Below are positions 10,542 to 20,362 of a DNA stretch of 64,000 bases, piece after piece. The DNA is taken from the NCBI GenBank assembly GCA_016192425.1, contig JACPUE010000004.1, positions 62,001 through 126,000 of the forward strand, in the 5' to 3' direction. Every line of letters begins with the position of its first letter. The stretch's first letter is position 1. The position numbers were made by a program, and so were the translations under genes. This DNA is from Burkholderiales bacterium (GTDB lineage: Bacteria > Pseudomonadota > Gammaproteobacteria > Burkholderiales > Burkholderiaceae_C). The notes beneath the pieces were generated by a model. It was given only the letters and a program-made list of their open reading frames with translations. It ran no database searches and was not told the DNA's origin.

Positions 10542-11245
10542 CCCAGAACGCCACCCCCACGACAAGGCGCCGGGGCGCTGCAGCCGCCATCCTGTGCCTG
10601 GGGCTGGCCCTGGTGCTGGCAGCATGCTCCAGCCAGCCTCCGGCGCCCGCTTGGCAGCTCGAGGCGCACGGCGCATCGCAACGCGCCCTGGAAGCCTACC
10701 TCAGCGGCCAGGACCGCGTCGCCGCGCTGGAATGGCAGCACGCCCGCCAAGCCATCGCCCGCACCGGTCAGCCCGCACTCATGGCACGGTTGGAACTGCT
10801 GCACTGCGCCGCACAAACCGCCAGCGCCATGCCCTGGGCCTGTCCGCGCTTTGACGCCCTGCGCGCCGATGCCGCAGCCCCCGAGGCTGCCTACGCCACC
10901 TACCTGGCAGGCCAGGCCCTGGCACCCTCCCAGGCTGCACTGCTGCCGACTGCGCAGCAACCCCTGGCTCTGGTCAGCAACGATGCCGCGGCCAATGCAC
11001 AGGCACTGCAGCTGTCCGACCCCCTGGCCCGTCTGGTGGCTGCCGGTGTGCTGCTGCGCCGCTCCCAGGCATCACCCGCCGTTGTGCAGGCGGCGGTGGA
11101 CACCGCGTCGCACCAAGGCTGGCGCAGGCCCTTGCTGGCCTGGCTGGGGGTGCAGCGCCAATGGGCAGAGCAGGGCGGCCAGCCCGACGTGGCAGCCGCG
11201 TTGCGCCGACGCATGGACCTGGTGGAGCAAGGTGCTAAACCTTAG
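10538..11245 (+). CDS. Outer-membrane lipoprotein of the Mla-like operon
   Basis: A 235-residue lipoprotein. The N-terminus has an Arg-rich n-region, a hydrophobic core and the lipobox LAAC (cysteine about residue 29), followed by SSQPPAPAW. The mature part is Ala-rich and helical with no family I can name; similar genes often end MlaE/MlaD-type operons. Its ATG overlaps the MCE gene's stop. The 3' end overlaps the convergent glyoxalase gene by 11 bp. Confidence 0.75.
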   Translation: MTQNATPTTRRRGAAAAILCLGLALVLAACSSQPPAPAWQLEAHGASQRALEAYLSGQDRVAALEWQHARQAIARTGQPALMARLELLHCAAQTASAMPWACPRFDALRADAAAPEAAYATYLAGQALAPSQAALLPTAQQPLALVSNDAAANAQALQLSDPLARLVAAGVLLRRSQASPAVVQAAVDTASHQGWRRPLLAWLGVQRQWAEQGGQPDVAAALRRRMDLVEQGAKP

Positions 11246-11651
11246 AACCTGTTCCTGTCGAGCCATCCTGCCGCTGGATCAGCTCGATCTTGTAGCCGTC
11301 CGGGTCGGTCACAAACGCAATCACTGTGCTGCCGCCCTTGACCGGCCCAGGTTCGCGCGTGATGTTGCCACCGGCGGCACGGATGCGCTCGCAGGCCGCA
11401 TAGGCGTCTGGCACACCCAAGGCGATGTGGCCATAGGCGCTTCCAAGGTCGTAGCTCTCCACGCCCCAGTTGTAGGTGAGTTCGATCTCGGCCTGGCCGG
11501 GGTTGCCCCCGTCGAAACCAAGGAACGCCAGTGAGTATCGGTACTCAGGGTTCTCTGACTGGCGCAGCAATTGCATGCCCAGCACCTGGGTGTAGAAGGC
11601 TATGGAGCGCTGGAGGTTGCCAACGCGCAGCATGGTGTGCAGGAATCTCAT
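11235..11651 (-). CDS. gloA: Lactoylglutathione lyase (glyoxalase I)
   Basis: A 138-residue VOC-fold enzyme that isomerises the methylglyoxal-glutathione hemithioacetal to S-lactoylglutathione. The start [20 protein letters not shown] and the [14 protein letters not shown] and [11 protein letters not shown] motifs are classical GloA; His5, Glu57-region, His and Glu of IELIQ are the usual metal ligands (Ni/Co type, short form). The start codon overlaps the stop of the thioesterase gene (ATGA), so the pair forms an operon. Confidence 0.95.
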   Translation of the reverse strand: MRFLHTMLRVGNLQRSIAFYTQVLGMQLLRQSENPEYRYSLAFLGFDGGNPGQAEIELTYNWGVESYDLGSAYGHIALGVPDAYAACERIRAAGGNITREPGPVKGGSTVIAFVTDPDGYKIELIQRQDGSTGTGSKV

Positions 11652-12199
11652 GACCGCGATTGTGCCGGGAGATCGAAAACCAGGCAGGTCGTCGTGGCGT
11701 GCGCATACAGCGTGCCATCGGGCCCGACCAGGCGCGCCTCGGCCGTGGCCAGTTGGCGCCCGCAGTGGATCACGCGGCCTTCGGCGCGCACGCGCTGCAC
11801 CTTGGGCGTGATGGCCTTGACCAGGTTCACGCCCAGCTCTGCCGTGGTGTAGCCCCGGCCAGGTGCCATGCGCGTGTGCACGGCACAGCCCAGGGCTGAG
11901 TCGAGCAGCGTGGCGTACCAGCCGCCATGCACCGTGCCCATGGGGTTGAGATGCGCCTGGCCCGGCGTGCCCTGGAAAACGGCGCGGCCTTCGTCCACCT
12001 CGACGAGCAGGAAATCCAGCGTGCGCGCGATGGTGGCGTAGGGCAGCTCGCCACGCAGCAGCGCCTGCATCTGCTGCAGACCGGTGAGCCCCGCAATCTG
12101 CTCTGGCCGGGCCACGCCCGGGCCTGCACCGGCATCAAGCCTTGCCGCAATTTCGCGTTCGTGCGCCAGCCATTGTTCCAGGGTGCCATGGTGCGTCAT
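11648..12199 (-). CDS. PaaI-like hot-dog thioesterase
   Basis: A 183-residue protein of the PaaI/YdiI hot-dog thioesterase family, which hydrolyses acyl-CoA or aryl-CoA thioesters. The C-terminal two thirds shows the family motif [18 protein letters not shown], followed by [12 protein letters not shown] and the closing strands ..[18 protein letters not shown]. The ATG at 12199 is taken over the TTG codon just before it. It is upstream of and coupled to gloA, and divergent from marR with a perfect palindrome between them, so MarR control is likely. Confidence 0.85.
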   Translation of the reverse strand: MTHHGTLEQWLAHEREIAARLDAGAGPGVARPEQIAGLTGLQQMQALLRGELPYATIARTLDFLLVEVDEGRAVFQGTPGQAHLNPMGTVHGGWYATLLDSALGCAVHTRMAPGRGYTTAELGVNLVKAITPKVQRVRAEGRVIHCGRQLATAEARLVGPDGTLYAHATTTCLVFDLPAQSRS

Positions 12200-12217
12200 C
12201 AAGGTTCTCTATTAAAG

Positions 12218-12229
12218 TTGCATATGCAA
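12218..12229. promoter_or_regulatory. 12-bp perfect palindrome, probable MarR operator
   Basis: TTGCATATGCAA is a perfect inverted repeat between the divergent thioesterase and marR starts, in an AT-rich 54-bp spacer. Size, symmetry and position suit a MarR-family operator that would repress both directions. Confidence 0.65.
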
Positions 12230-12252
12230 TTGTTGCAGATACAATAAAAACC

Positions 12253-12738
12253 ATGCAAGCCCCCCAAGTCACCTTGGCAGCACCCGCTGTGGCCACACCG
12301 CAGGGTTGTACCAACCTGAAGCTGCGCCAGCTCATGCGCCGTGTGGCCCAGCATTACGACGCGGAAATGGCGCGGTGCGGGCTCAAGACGACGCAGTATT
12401 CCCTGCTGTCGCATGTGCTCAAGCTAGGTCCGTTGCGCCCAGGCGATCTGGCGCAGGCCATGCGGATGCAGCCATCGACGCTTACGCGCAACCTGCGCCC
12501 CTTGCAGGATGCTGGCTGGGTGGCTCTTGAGCAAGGCACCGACGCACGCAGCCGCCTCGTGCGCATCACCGAGACCGGACAGCGCAAGCGGCAGGAGGCA
12601 CAGCAATGCTGGAAAACTGCGCAGTTGGCCCTGAATACCACACTGGGCCATGAGCGGGTGCTGGCATTGCACCGGCTGGTGGACGAATCGCTGGAACTGC
12701 TGGGACCTGGGGCTGGGCATGCCGATGGAGAAGACTGA
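12253..12738 (+). CDS. MarR family transcriptional regulator
   Basis: A 161-residue winged-helix regulator. The recognition region LRPGDLAQAMRMQPSTLTR and the wing GTDARSRLVRITETGQ are typical MarR. Family members are dimers that release DNA on binding small aromatic or oxidant signals; a Cys-containing N-terminus is seen but no ligand can be inferred. The ATG at 12253 follows the AT-rich operator region; longer in-frame starts lie in the divergent thioesterase gene and are not credible. Likely targets are itself and the thioesterase-gloA operon. Confidence 0.88.
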   Translation: MQAPQVTLAAPAVATPQGCTNLKLRQLMRRVAQHYDAEMARCGLKTTQYSLLSHVLKLGPLRPGDLAQAMRMQPSTLTRNLRPLQDAGWVALEQGTDARSRLVRITETGQRKRQEAQQCWKTAQLALNTTLGHERVLALHRLVDESLELLGPGAGHADGED

Positions 12739-12784
12739 GCCTATCGGGTGGTGCCGTTGCACCGCTCCATACAATTCCAACGAT

Positions 12785-12822
12785 TAGATACGATGTATAT
12801 TATGTTAAATAATCTAGACAGG
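12785..12822. promoter_or_regulatory. AT-rich operator-like segment between marR and arsR
   Basis: This stretch contains CGATGTAT and GTTAAATAATCT. The first is the reverse complement of ATACATCG found upstream of arsR (13278-13284 region) and the second resembles GCTAAATAATTC there. It sits downstream of both neighbouring genes, where no promoter is needed; no gene starts here that I can support. Confidence 0.35.
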
Positions 12823-12874
12823 GGATCATGAGCTTTTCAGCCATGCTCAGGGGCGTCGTATGCGCGCACTGCCC

Positions 12875-13213
12875 TCATTCCCTGGAAAAGATTGCGTGCT
12901 GGGTCTTGGTCGCGCGCTCATACTGGCGTGCAATGCTGCCACACACCAGGTCGCACAAGGCATAGACCGATTCGTCCGCGATGCTGTAGTACACGCTGGT
13001 GCCCCGGCTCTCGCGGCGCACCAGGCCTTGCTGGGTCATCAGGGACAGGTGCCGTGAAATGTTGGCTGCGGTGTAGCCGCAGAGCTGCGCCAGTTCGCCC
13101 ACGTTGCGTTCACCGTCGCGCAGATGGTTGAGGATGCGCAGGCGCGTGGGTTCGGCCAAGGTCTGGAAATAGGCAGCCACCTGCTGCAGGGCTTCGGGCG
13201 GGAGGTTTTTCAT
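12875..13213 (-). CDS. ArsR/SmtB family regulator, probable sulfur-stress sensor
   Basis: A 112-residue winged-helix repressor starting MKNLPPEALQQVAAYFQTLAE. The DNA-binding helix is CGYTAANISRHLSLM and the wing SRGTSVYYSI. Three cysteines are present: Cys45 in the recognition region and Cys87 and Cys91 in the last helix (LCDLVC). A helix-3 plus last-helix Cys pair is the arrangement used by persulfide sensors such as BigR/SqrR, whereas the classical ArsR ELCVCDL motif is absent. It is divergent from a DUF2892-rhodanese-OsmC-DUF2892 operon, fitting a role in reactive sulfur control. Function is inferred from context. Confidence 0.82.
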   Translation of the reverse strand: MKNLPPEALQQVAAYFQTLAEPTRLRILNHLRDGERNVGELAQLCGYTAANISRHLSLMTQQGLVRRESRGTSVYYSIADESVYALCDLVCGSIARQYERATKTQHAIFSRE

Positions 13214-13284
13214 GGTGGGGTTCCTGGCACGGGTACTGGAAACACGCGCAGTCATCGTCGCGGCACGTTGGCGATGATACATCG

Positions 13285-13312
13285 TTTGACTAATTAGCTG
13301 TTTGGCTAAATA
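13285..13312. promoter_or_regulatory. direct-repeat operator in arsR divergent promoter
   Basis: TTTGACTAATTA (13285-13296) and TTTGGCTAAATA (13301-13312) form a near-identical direct repeat with 16-bp phasing in an AT-rich stretch between arsR and the sulfur operon. Position and AT content suit binding by the ArsR protein. Confidence 0.5.
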
Positions 13313-13357
13313 ATTCAATCAACAAATGTTACTCACCGTGTTGCGAAGGAGATTGCA

Positions 13358-13567
13358 ATGACTTCCTGGCAAGTAGTCCGCCTGCTGGCGGGTACCTTCA
13401 TTCTGTTGTCGCTGGCCCTGGGGGTTCCGGGCAGTCCGCTGTTCATGAGCCAATGGTGGCTGGCGTTCACTGCCTTTGTGGGCGCCAACCTGCTGCAAAG
13501 CGGGCTGACCAAATGGTGCATGCTGGAAAACATCTTGCGCAAGCTGGGCATCCAGCCTGGCTGCTGA
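13358..13567 (+). CDS. DUF2892 (YgaP-like) membrane protein
   Basis: A 69-residue inner-membrane protein with two helices (about 8-28 and 33-48) and the family ending CMLENILRKLGI. It belongs to the DUF2892 family, fused to rhodanese in E. coli YgaP. A strong ribosome site GAAGGAG precedes the ATG. It is the first gene of the ArsR-controlled operon and lies 18 bp before the rhodanese start, so the two may work as a split YgaP. Confidence 0.85.
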   Translation: MTSWQVVRLLAGTFILLSLALGVPGSPLFMSQWWLAFTAFVGANLLQSGLTKWCMLENILRKLGIQPGC

Positions 13568-13585
13568 ACCTTGCTGGACGTTGAT

Positions 13586-13882
13586 ATGACCTCTCAGTCC
13601 GGCAGCGAAGCGGCGCCCATTCTGGTGGATGTGCGTTCACCCGGTGAGTTTGCGTCGGGCCATGTGGACGGCGCATTGAACGTACCGCTGGACCGGCTGC
13701 AGCAAGACGTTCGCGCCTTATTGCCGGATCAGTCGGCAGATCTGCTGTTGTACTGCCTGTCTGGCGCCCGCTCGCACATGGCCATGGTGTGGCTGCAGCA
13801 AATGGGCTACTCCGGGGCACGCAACGGCGGTTCCGTCGGCATGGTTGCCATGCAGACGGGGCGTGCCATTCGGCGCATCTGA
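13586..13882 (+). CDS. Single-domain rhodanese sulfurtransferase
   Basis: A 98-residue rhodanese domain that transfers sulfane sulfur through a cysteine persulfide. The active-site loop CLSGARS has Cys57; the N-terminal ILVDVRSPGEFASGHVDGALNVP is canonical. The ATG at 13586 is preferred to a TTG at 13571. It follows the DUF2892 gene, an arrangement equal to a split YgaP, and is in the operon of the ArsR regulator. Confidence 0.92.
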   Translation: MTSQSGSEAAPILVDVRSPGEFASGHVDGALNVPLDRLQQDVRALLPDQSADLLLYCLSGARSHMAMVWLQQMGYSGARNGGSVGMVAMQTGRAIRRI

Positions 13883-13906
13883 GTCTGATGCCCACAAAGG
13901 ATTGCC

Positions 13907-14353
13907 ATGAACGAAAGCAAGGTCCGTATCACCCTGCGCCAGCAGCAGGACTACCGGTTCCAGGTCGATTTTGGAGAGGGTGTTGCGCCCCTGCTGGCCG
14001 ATGAGCCCGCGCCGCTGGGCACGGGCCAGGGCCCATCCCCCGTGCAGTTGCTGGCTGCGGCTGTGGGCAATTGCCTGTCGGATTCGCTGCTGTTTGCGCT
14101 GCGCAAGTTCAAGCAGGCGCCCGAGCCGCTGCACTGCACCGTGGATGCCGAAGTGGGCCGCAACGAACACAAGCGCCTGCGCGTACTCAAGATAGCTGCG
14201 GCCCTGCACCTGGGCGTGCCCGCGTCCAGCCTGGAGCACCTGGACCGCGTGCTCGACCAGTTCGACACCTATTGCACCGTGACCCAGAGCGTGGGCCAGG
14301 GCATCCCCATTGAGCTGCAGGTGTTCGACAGCACAGGCCAGCGCCTCAAGTAG
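13907..14353 (+). CDS. OsmC/Ohr family protein
   Basis: A 148-residue OsmC-fold protein. The two conserved cysteines used for peroxide or persulfide chemistry are Cys56 (VGNCLSDS) and Cys123 (TYCTVTQSV). OsmC proteins reduce organic hydroperoxides with a dithiol cofactor; in sulfur operons they are proposed to act on persulfides. Position downstream of rhodanese supports the second role here, by inference. Confidence 0.88.
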   Translation: MNESKVRITLRQQQDYRFQVDFGEGVAPLLADEPAPLGTGQGPSPVQLLAAAVGNCLSDSLLFALRKFKQAPEPLHCTVDAEVGRNEHKRLRVLKIAAALHLGVPASSLEHLDRVLDQFDTYCTVTQSVGQGIPIELQVFDSTGQRLK

Positions 14354-14397
14354 CGCTGCGCCGCCATAGCCACTTGTCCATCAGAAAGGAAAAAACC

Positions 14398-14589
14398 ATG
14401 AAACACAATGCCGGATCCCTGGATCGCATTTTGCGCATCGTCGCCGGTCTGGTGCTGATCGGCCTGGCCGCCACGGGCACGGTAGGCCTGTGGGGCTGGA
14501 TCGGTGTGATGCCGCTGGCCACGGGCCTGTTCGGCTTTTGCCCGGCCTACGCGCTGCTGGGCATCAACACCTGCCAGATGAAGAAGTAA
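14398..14589 (+). CDS. DUF2892 membrane protein
   Basis: A 63-residue protein with two hydrophobic helices and the family features SLDRILRIVAGLVLIG and GFCPAYALLGINTC. It is a second, distinct DUF2892 type with a Cys-Pro in helix 2 and a C-terminal CQMKK. AGAAAGGA precedes the ATG. It is the last gene of the sulfur operon. Confidence 0.85.
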   Translation: MKHNAGSLDRILRIVAGLVLIGLAATGTVGLWGWIGVMPLATGLFGFCPAYALLGINTCQMKK

Positions 14590-14597
14590 AACACTTC

Positions 14598-14662
14598 TTT
14601 TTAGACAAAATGGCTTGCAACGCCCTATCCATGGGCGCTGCAAGCTATATTTTTAATAGCAA
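14598..14662 (-). repeat. dispersed palindromic repeat, copy b
   Basis: Reverse-oriented copy with GCAACGCCC and GGGCGCTGC arms around ATCCAT. It separates the sulfur operon from the convergent bioB and can fold as a terminator-like hairpin. Confidence 0.75.
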
Positions 14663-14666
14663 TCTC

Positions 14667-15734
14667 TCAGCCGCAAGTACAACCGCAGCCGCAACCCTGC
14701 GCTGCATTGGCGGCAGGCGCAGCGCCCTCCTCCTGCGTCTGGCGGCTGCGCAGGCCCAGTTTGCGCAGCAATTGCAGGTCGGCATTGGCGTCCGGGTTGC
14801 CGGTGATCAGCAGTTTGTCGCCGTAAAAAATGGAATTGGCCCCGGCCAGAAAGCACAGCGCCTGTACCGCCTCGCCCAGTTGCTGGCGCCCTGCCGACAG
14901 GCGCACGCGCGCCTTGGGCATGGTGATGCGGGCCACGGCAATCATGCGCACAAAGTCCAGCGGGTCGATGGGCTCGCTGTCAGCCAGCGGCGTGCCGGGC
15001 ACACGCACCAGGTTGTTGATGGGCACCGAGTCCGGGTAGGGGTCCAGGTTGGCCAGTTGCGCAATCAGCCCGGCGCGGTGCACGGGCGCCTCGCCCATGC
15101 CCACAATGCCGCCGCAGCACACGCGCAGGCCTGCGTCGCGCACGTTCTGCAAGGTGTCCAGCCGCTCCTGGTATTGGCGCGTGCTGACCACGTCCTGGTA
15201 GTACTCTGGCGCGGTGTCCAGGTTGTGGTTGTAGTAGTCCAGCCCGGCGGCCTTGAGGGCCTGCGCCTGGTCGGCCTGCAACATGCCCAGCGTGGCACAG
15301 GTTTCCAGCCCCAGGCCTTTGACGGCGGAGATCAGGCCTGCCACTTTTTCAATGTCGCGGTCCTTGGGGGCGCGCCAGGCGGCGCCCATGCAAAAGCGCG
15401 TGGCACCGGCCCGCTTGGCGGCTTGGGCGGCTTGCAGCACCTCGTCCACCTCCAGCATTTTTTGGGCTTTGACGCCGGTGTCGAACTGCGCGGACTGCGG
15501 GCAATAGCCACAGTTTTCGGGGCAGCCGCCGGTCTTGACGGACAGCAGCGTGGCCAGTTCGATATCGCCCTCGGGCCAGTGCTGGCGGTGCACGGCCTGG
15601 GCTTCGAAGACCAGGTCGAGCAGGGGGCGGTCCAGCAAATCCTGCACGGCCTGCACCGTCCATGGGCCCTGCGCGGGCGCTATGGAGGCGGGGCGATGCA
15701 ATTGCACGGGATGGTCGGCAGCAACACTGGTCAT
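14667..15734 (-). CDS. bioB: Biotin synthase
   Basis: A 355-residue radical-SAM enzyme converting dethiobiotin to biotin. The 4Fe-4S cysteines are in [13 protein letters not shown] (Cys71, Cys75, Cys78); the [21 protein letters not shown] and [10 protein letters not shown] blocks are typical. The C-terminus ends in a Cys/Gly-rich tail ([10 protein letters not shown]), seen in several betaproteobacterial BioB. The ATG at 15734 was chosen because upstream codons are not conserved-looking. Biotin is the cofactor of the PccA protein encoded nearby. Two inverted repeats precede the gene. Confidence 0.96.
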   Translation of the reverse strand: MTSVAADHPVQLHRPASIAPAQGPWTVQAVQDLLDRPLLDLVFEAQAVHRQHWPEGDIELATLLSVKTGGCPENCGYCPQSAQFDTGVKAQKMLEVDEVLQAAQAAKRAGATRFCMGAAWRAPKDRDIEKVAGLISAVKGLGLETCATLGMLQADQAQALKAAGLDYYNHNLDTAPEYYQDVVSTRQYQERLDTLQNVRDAGLRVCCGGIVGMGEAPVHRAGLIAQLANLDPYPDSVPINNLVRVPGTPLADSEPIDPLDFVRMIAVARITMPKARVRLSAGRQQLGEAVQALCFLAGANSIFYGDKLLITGNPDANADLQLLRKLGLRSRQTQEEGAAPAANAAQGCGCGCTCG

Positions 15735-15768
15735 GGGAAAACTCCGGGCTGTAGTTGGGCTCAAATCA

Positions 15769-15829
15769 CGCCAAGAAAATGCCTTGGCGCGACAGTCGGT
15801 ACATTCATTTTGGCCTTGAAAATGAATGT
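15769..15829. promoter_or_regulatory. two inverted repeats upstream of bioB
   Basis: CGCCAAG/CTTGGCG (15769-15775 and 15783-15789) and a perfect 11-bp pair ACATTCATTTT/AAAATGAATGT (15801-15811 and 15819-15829). Both lie 35-95 bp upstream of bioB in a 277-bp gap with no other gene. The AT-rich palindrome could be an operator of a biotin-responsive repressor; neither matches the BioR (TTATNNATAA) or BirA operator as I know them. Confidence 0.55.
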
Positions 15830-16011
15830 TTTTCTGCCGTGCATGGGAATAAATCCTGCCAACTTCTGCCGCGTTCAAGGTCCGTCAACCGGCGCCAAAG
15901 ATGCATGCAGAAAAGGCCTGATGCCGACAATAGCCGGTACGTTGCAGGTGCTGGCAGCAAGTGGCAGCCATCGCGCCGCATCTACCGCAAACAGGCGCCA
16001 ATGTTGGGCAC

Positions 16012-16482
<471 letters not shown>

Positions 16483-16490
16483 TGATGTAC

Positions 16491-16542
16491 TCCTGATTTG
16501 ATAGCTGCTCGCGCAATAAATACGGTCGCTAGAGGCTAAAAA
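16491..16542 (+). repeat. dispersed palindromic repeat, copy c
   Basis: Copy with GATTTGATAGCTGCTCGCGC and CGCTAGAGGCTAAAAA, upstream of the epimerase-like gene. Confidence 0.7.
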
Positions 16543-16548
16543 GACTAT

Positions 16549-16573
16549 GAAAAAGGGGCGCGAGGCCCCTTTT
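16549..16573 (-). terminator. rho-independent terminator after pccA
   Basis: AAAAGGGGC (16551-16559) and GCCCCTTTT (16565-16573) form a 9-bp stem with a 5-base loop; on the minus strand the stem is followed by a T run. It lies 18 bp beyond the pccA stop. Confidence 0.75.
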
Positions 16574-16590
16574 CAAGGAATGGCCCTGGG

Positions 16591-18639
16591 TCACTGGAAT
16601 TCCAGAATCACCTGATCCACCGCGAGCGACTCGCCCTTGCCCGCGACGATCTTGCCCACCACGCCGTCTTGCGCGGCAAAGAGGATGTTCTCCATCTTCA
16701 TGGCCTCGATCACGGCCAGTTTTTCACCGGCCTGCACCTTCTGGCCGGGCTGCACCGCCACATCGACCAGCAGGCCGGGCATGGGCGAGAGCAGGTACTT
16801 GGACAGGTCCGGCGGCGCCTTGAAGGGCATGAGCTGGTGCAGCCGTGCGCCCAGTGGCGAGAACACCATGGCGTCGATCTGCGTGCCGTTGTGCGCAATG
16901 CGCAGGGCCAGCGGGTTCTTGGCAGAGCCGCGCTCGACCTGGGCGGTGAAGCCCTGGCCGTTGCAGCTGCCTTGCACACGGATCTGGCCCAGCGTTGCAG
17001 TGCTACTGATTTGATAGCTCTTGCCGCCCACCAACACGGCGCTGGAGCCTGATTTGTCCTCAAAGTCGGACACTGTCACCTCGTGGTGCTGGTTCTTGCC
17101 CTCGGCCCCCAGGGTGACCACGACGAACTGCTCGCCCACCTTCACCTCATGCCCGGCCAACTGGCCGCTGATGCCCGAGGCGCGTGCGCGGTAGCGGCGG
17201 TGCATGAAGGCGGCCAGCGCCACCAGGAACTGCGGGTCGTCGTGCGGCACATCCTCGGCGGAGAAACCCTTGCCGTAGTGCTCCGCAATGAAGCCGGTGT
17301 TGAAGTGCCCCGACACAAACTTGGGGTGTGCCAGCAACGCCGCCTGGAACGGGATGTTGCTGCTGATGCCACGGATCACAAAGCCGTTGAGCGCGGCGCG
17401 CATCTTGGTGATGGCGTCGTTGCGGTCCGTGCCGTGCACGATGAGCTTGGCGATCATCGAGTCGTAGTACATCGGGATCTCACCACCCTCGTACACACCC
17501 GTGTCCACGCGCACGCCATGCTTCTTGCTGGTGTCGGACTGGAACATGCTCTCTTCGGGCGGCTGGAAGCGCACCAGGCGGCCGGTGGAGGGCAAGAAGT
17601 TGCGGAACGGGTCTTCGGCGTTGATGCGGCACTCGATGGCCCAGCCGTCGCGCTTCACGTCGGCCTGCGTCAGCGGCAGCTTTTCGCCCGCGGCCACGCG
17701 GATCATCAGCTCCACCAGGTCCAGGCCGGTGATGCACTCGGTCACCGGGTGCTCCACCTGCAGGCGGGTGTTCATTTCGAGGAAGTAGAAGTCCTGGTCC
17801 TTGCCGACCACGAACTCCACCGTGCCCGCGCTCTGGTAATTCACGGCCTTGGCCAGCGCGACCGCCTGCTCGCCCATGGCCTTGCGCGTGGCATCGCTGA
17901 TGAAAGGCGACGGCGCTTCCTCAATAACCTTTTGGTGGCGGCGCTGGATGGAGCATTCGCGCTCGTTCAGGTAGATCACGTTGCCAAAGCTGTCGCCCAG
18001 CACCTGGATCTCGATGTGGCGCGGCTCCTGCACGTATTTTTCGATGAACACGCGGTCGTCGCCAAAGCTGTTGCGCGCCTCGTTCTGGCACGACGCAAAG
18101 CCCTCGAACGCTTCCTTGTCGTTGAACGCCACGCGCAGGCCCTTGCCACCGCCGCCTGCGCTGGCCTTGATCATCACGGGGTAGCCAATGCCCTTGGCAA
18201 TCTCCACCGCCTGCTCGGGGCCGGCAATGGCGTCGTTGTAGCCAGGGATGGTGTTGACGTTGGCCTCATTGGCCAGCTTCTTGGACGCAATCTTGTCGCC
18301 CATGGCGGCAATCGAATGCGCCTTGGGGCCGATGAAGGCAATGCCCTCGTCTTCGCAGCGCTTGGCAAAGGCCTCGTTCTCGCTCAGGAAGCCGTAGCCG
18401 GGGTGCACGGCCTGTGCGCCGGTCTGCTTGCAGGCCTCAATGATCTTGTCGGCCAGCAGGTAGGACTCGCGCGAGGGCGCAGCGCCAATGCGCACGGCCT
18501 CGTCGGCCAGCTTGACGTGGCGGGCTTCCTTGTCGGCGTCGGAATAGACGGCGACGGTCTTGATGCCCATCTTCTTGGCCGTTGCAATCACTCGGCACGC
18601 AATTTCGCCACGGTTGGCGATCAGGATTTTGGTGAACAT
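16591..18639 (-). CDS. pccA: Acetyl/propionyl-CoA carboxylase, biotin-carrying alpha subunit
   Basis: A 682-residue protein combining biotin carboxylase (residues 1 to about 450, with ASAGGGGKGLR ATP-grasp loop, EMNTRLQVEHPVTE and the N-terminal KILIANRGEIACR), the BT linker domain, and a C-terminal biotinyl domain whose lysine is Lys648 in EAMKMEN. It carboxylates biotin with bicarbonate and ATP; PccB transfers the carboxyl to propionyl-CoA to give methylmalonyl-CoA. In the BT domain a short string (CTACTGATTTGATAGCT, 16999-17015) resembles the end of the dispersed repeat. It lies downstream of pccB, separated by a 155-bp gap with a large palindrome. Confidence 0.93.
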   Translation of the reverse strand: MFTKILIANRGEIACRVIATAKKMGIKTVAVYSDADKEARHVKLADEAVRIGAAPSRESYLLADKIIEACKQTGAQAVHPGYGFLSENEAFAKRCEDEGIAFIGPKAHSIAAMGDKIASKKLANEANVNTIPGYNDAIAGPEQAVEIAKGIGYPVMIKASAGGGGKGLRVAFNDKEAFEGFASCQNEARNSFGDDRVFIEKYVQEPRHIEIQVLGDSFGNVIYLNERECSIQRRHQKVIEEAPSPFISDATRKAMGEQAVALAKAVNYQSAGTVEFVVGKDQDFYFLEMNTRLQVEHPVTECITGLDLVELMIRVAAGEKLPLTQADVKRDGWAIECRINAEDPFRNFLPSTGRLVRFQPPEESMFQSDTSKKHGVRVDTGVYEGGEIPMYYDSMIAKLIVHGTDRNDAITKMRAALNGFVIRGISSNIPFQAALLAHPKFVSGHFNTGFIAEHYGKGFSAEDVPHDDPQFLVALAAFMHRRYRARASGISGQLAGHEVKVGEQFVVVTLGAEGKNQHHEVTVSDFEDKSGSSAVLVGGKSYQISSTATLGQIRVQGSCNGQGFTAQVERGSAKNPLALRIAHNGTQIDAMVFSPLGARLHQLMPFKAPPDLSKYLLSPMPGLLVDVAVQPGQKVQAGEKLAVIEAMKMENILFAAQDGVVGKIVAGKGESLAVDQVILEFQ

Positions 18640-18687
18640 GATGAATTTCTTTCCGAAAACTCTTGCCCGAAACGTATTGGGTTAGGT

Positions 18688-18792
18688 GCTGGCACAGCCC
18701 AGCGAAGCGGTTGGGGCTAGGCGCCGGGCCGCAGGCAGTAGCAGCGCTACGGCAAGGCCTGGCAACGACGCCCCAAGGGCTGTGGCAGTGCC
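18688..18792. repeat. multi-arm palindromic element between pccB and pccA
   Basis: Nested inverted repeats: TGGCACAGCCC/GGGCTGTGGCA outside, TTGGGGC/GCCCCAA inside, GTAGC-AGC-GCTAC in the centre. The interior (GCTAGGCGC...GCAGGCA...CAAG...GCAACGACG) matches a module found twice in the MITE at 54.8-55.1 kb. It could attenuate transcription between the two subunit genes. Confidence 0.75.
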
Positions 18793-18794
18793 GC

Positions 18795-20327
<1,533 letters not shown>

Positions 20328-20362
20328 GGTTCGTCCTTTTGAGTGAACTTGGGTGGTGTTGT

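Noticed and set aside
17083-18720. 545-codon open frame antisense to pccA
   Set aside because: The complementary strand encodes an unmistakable biotin carboxylase; the antisense translation has no recognisable features.
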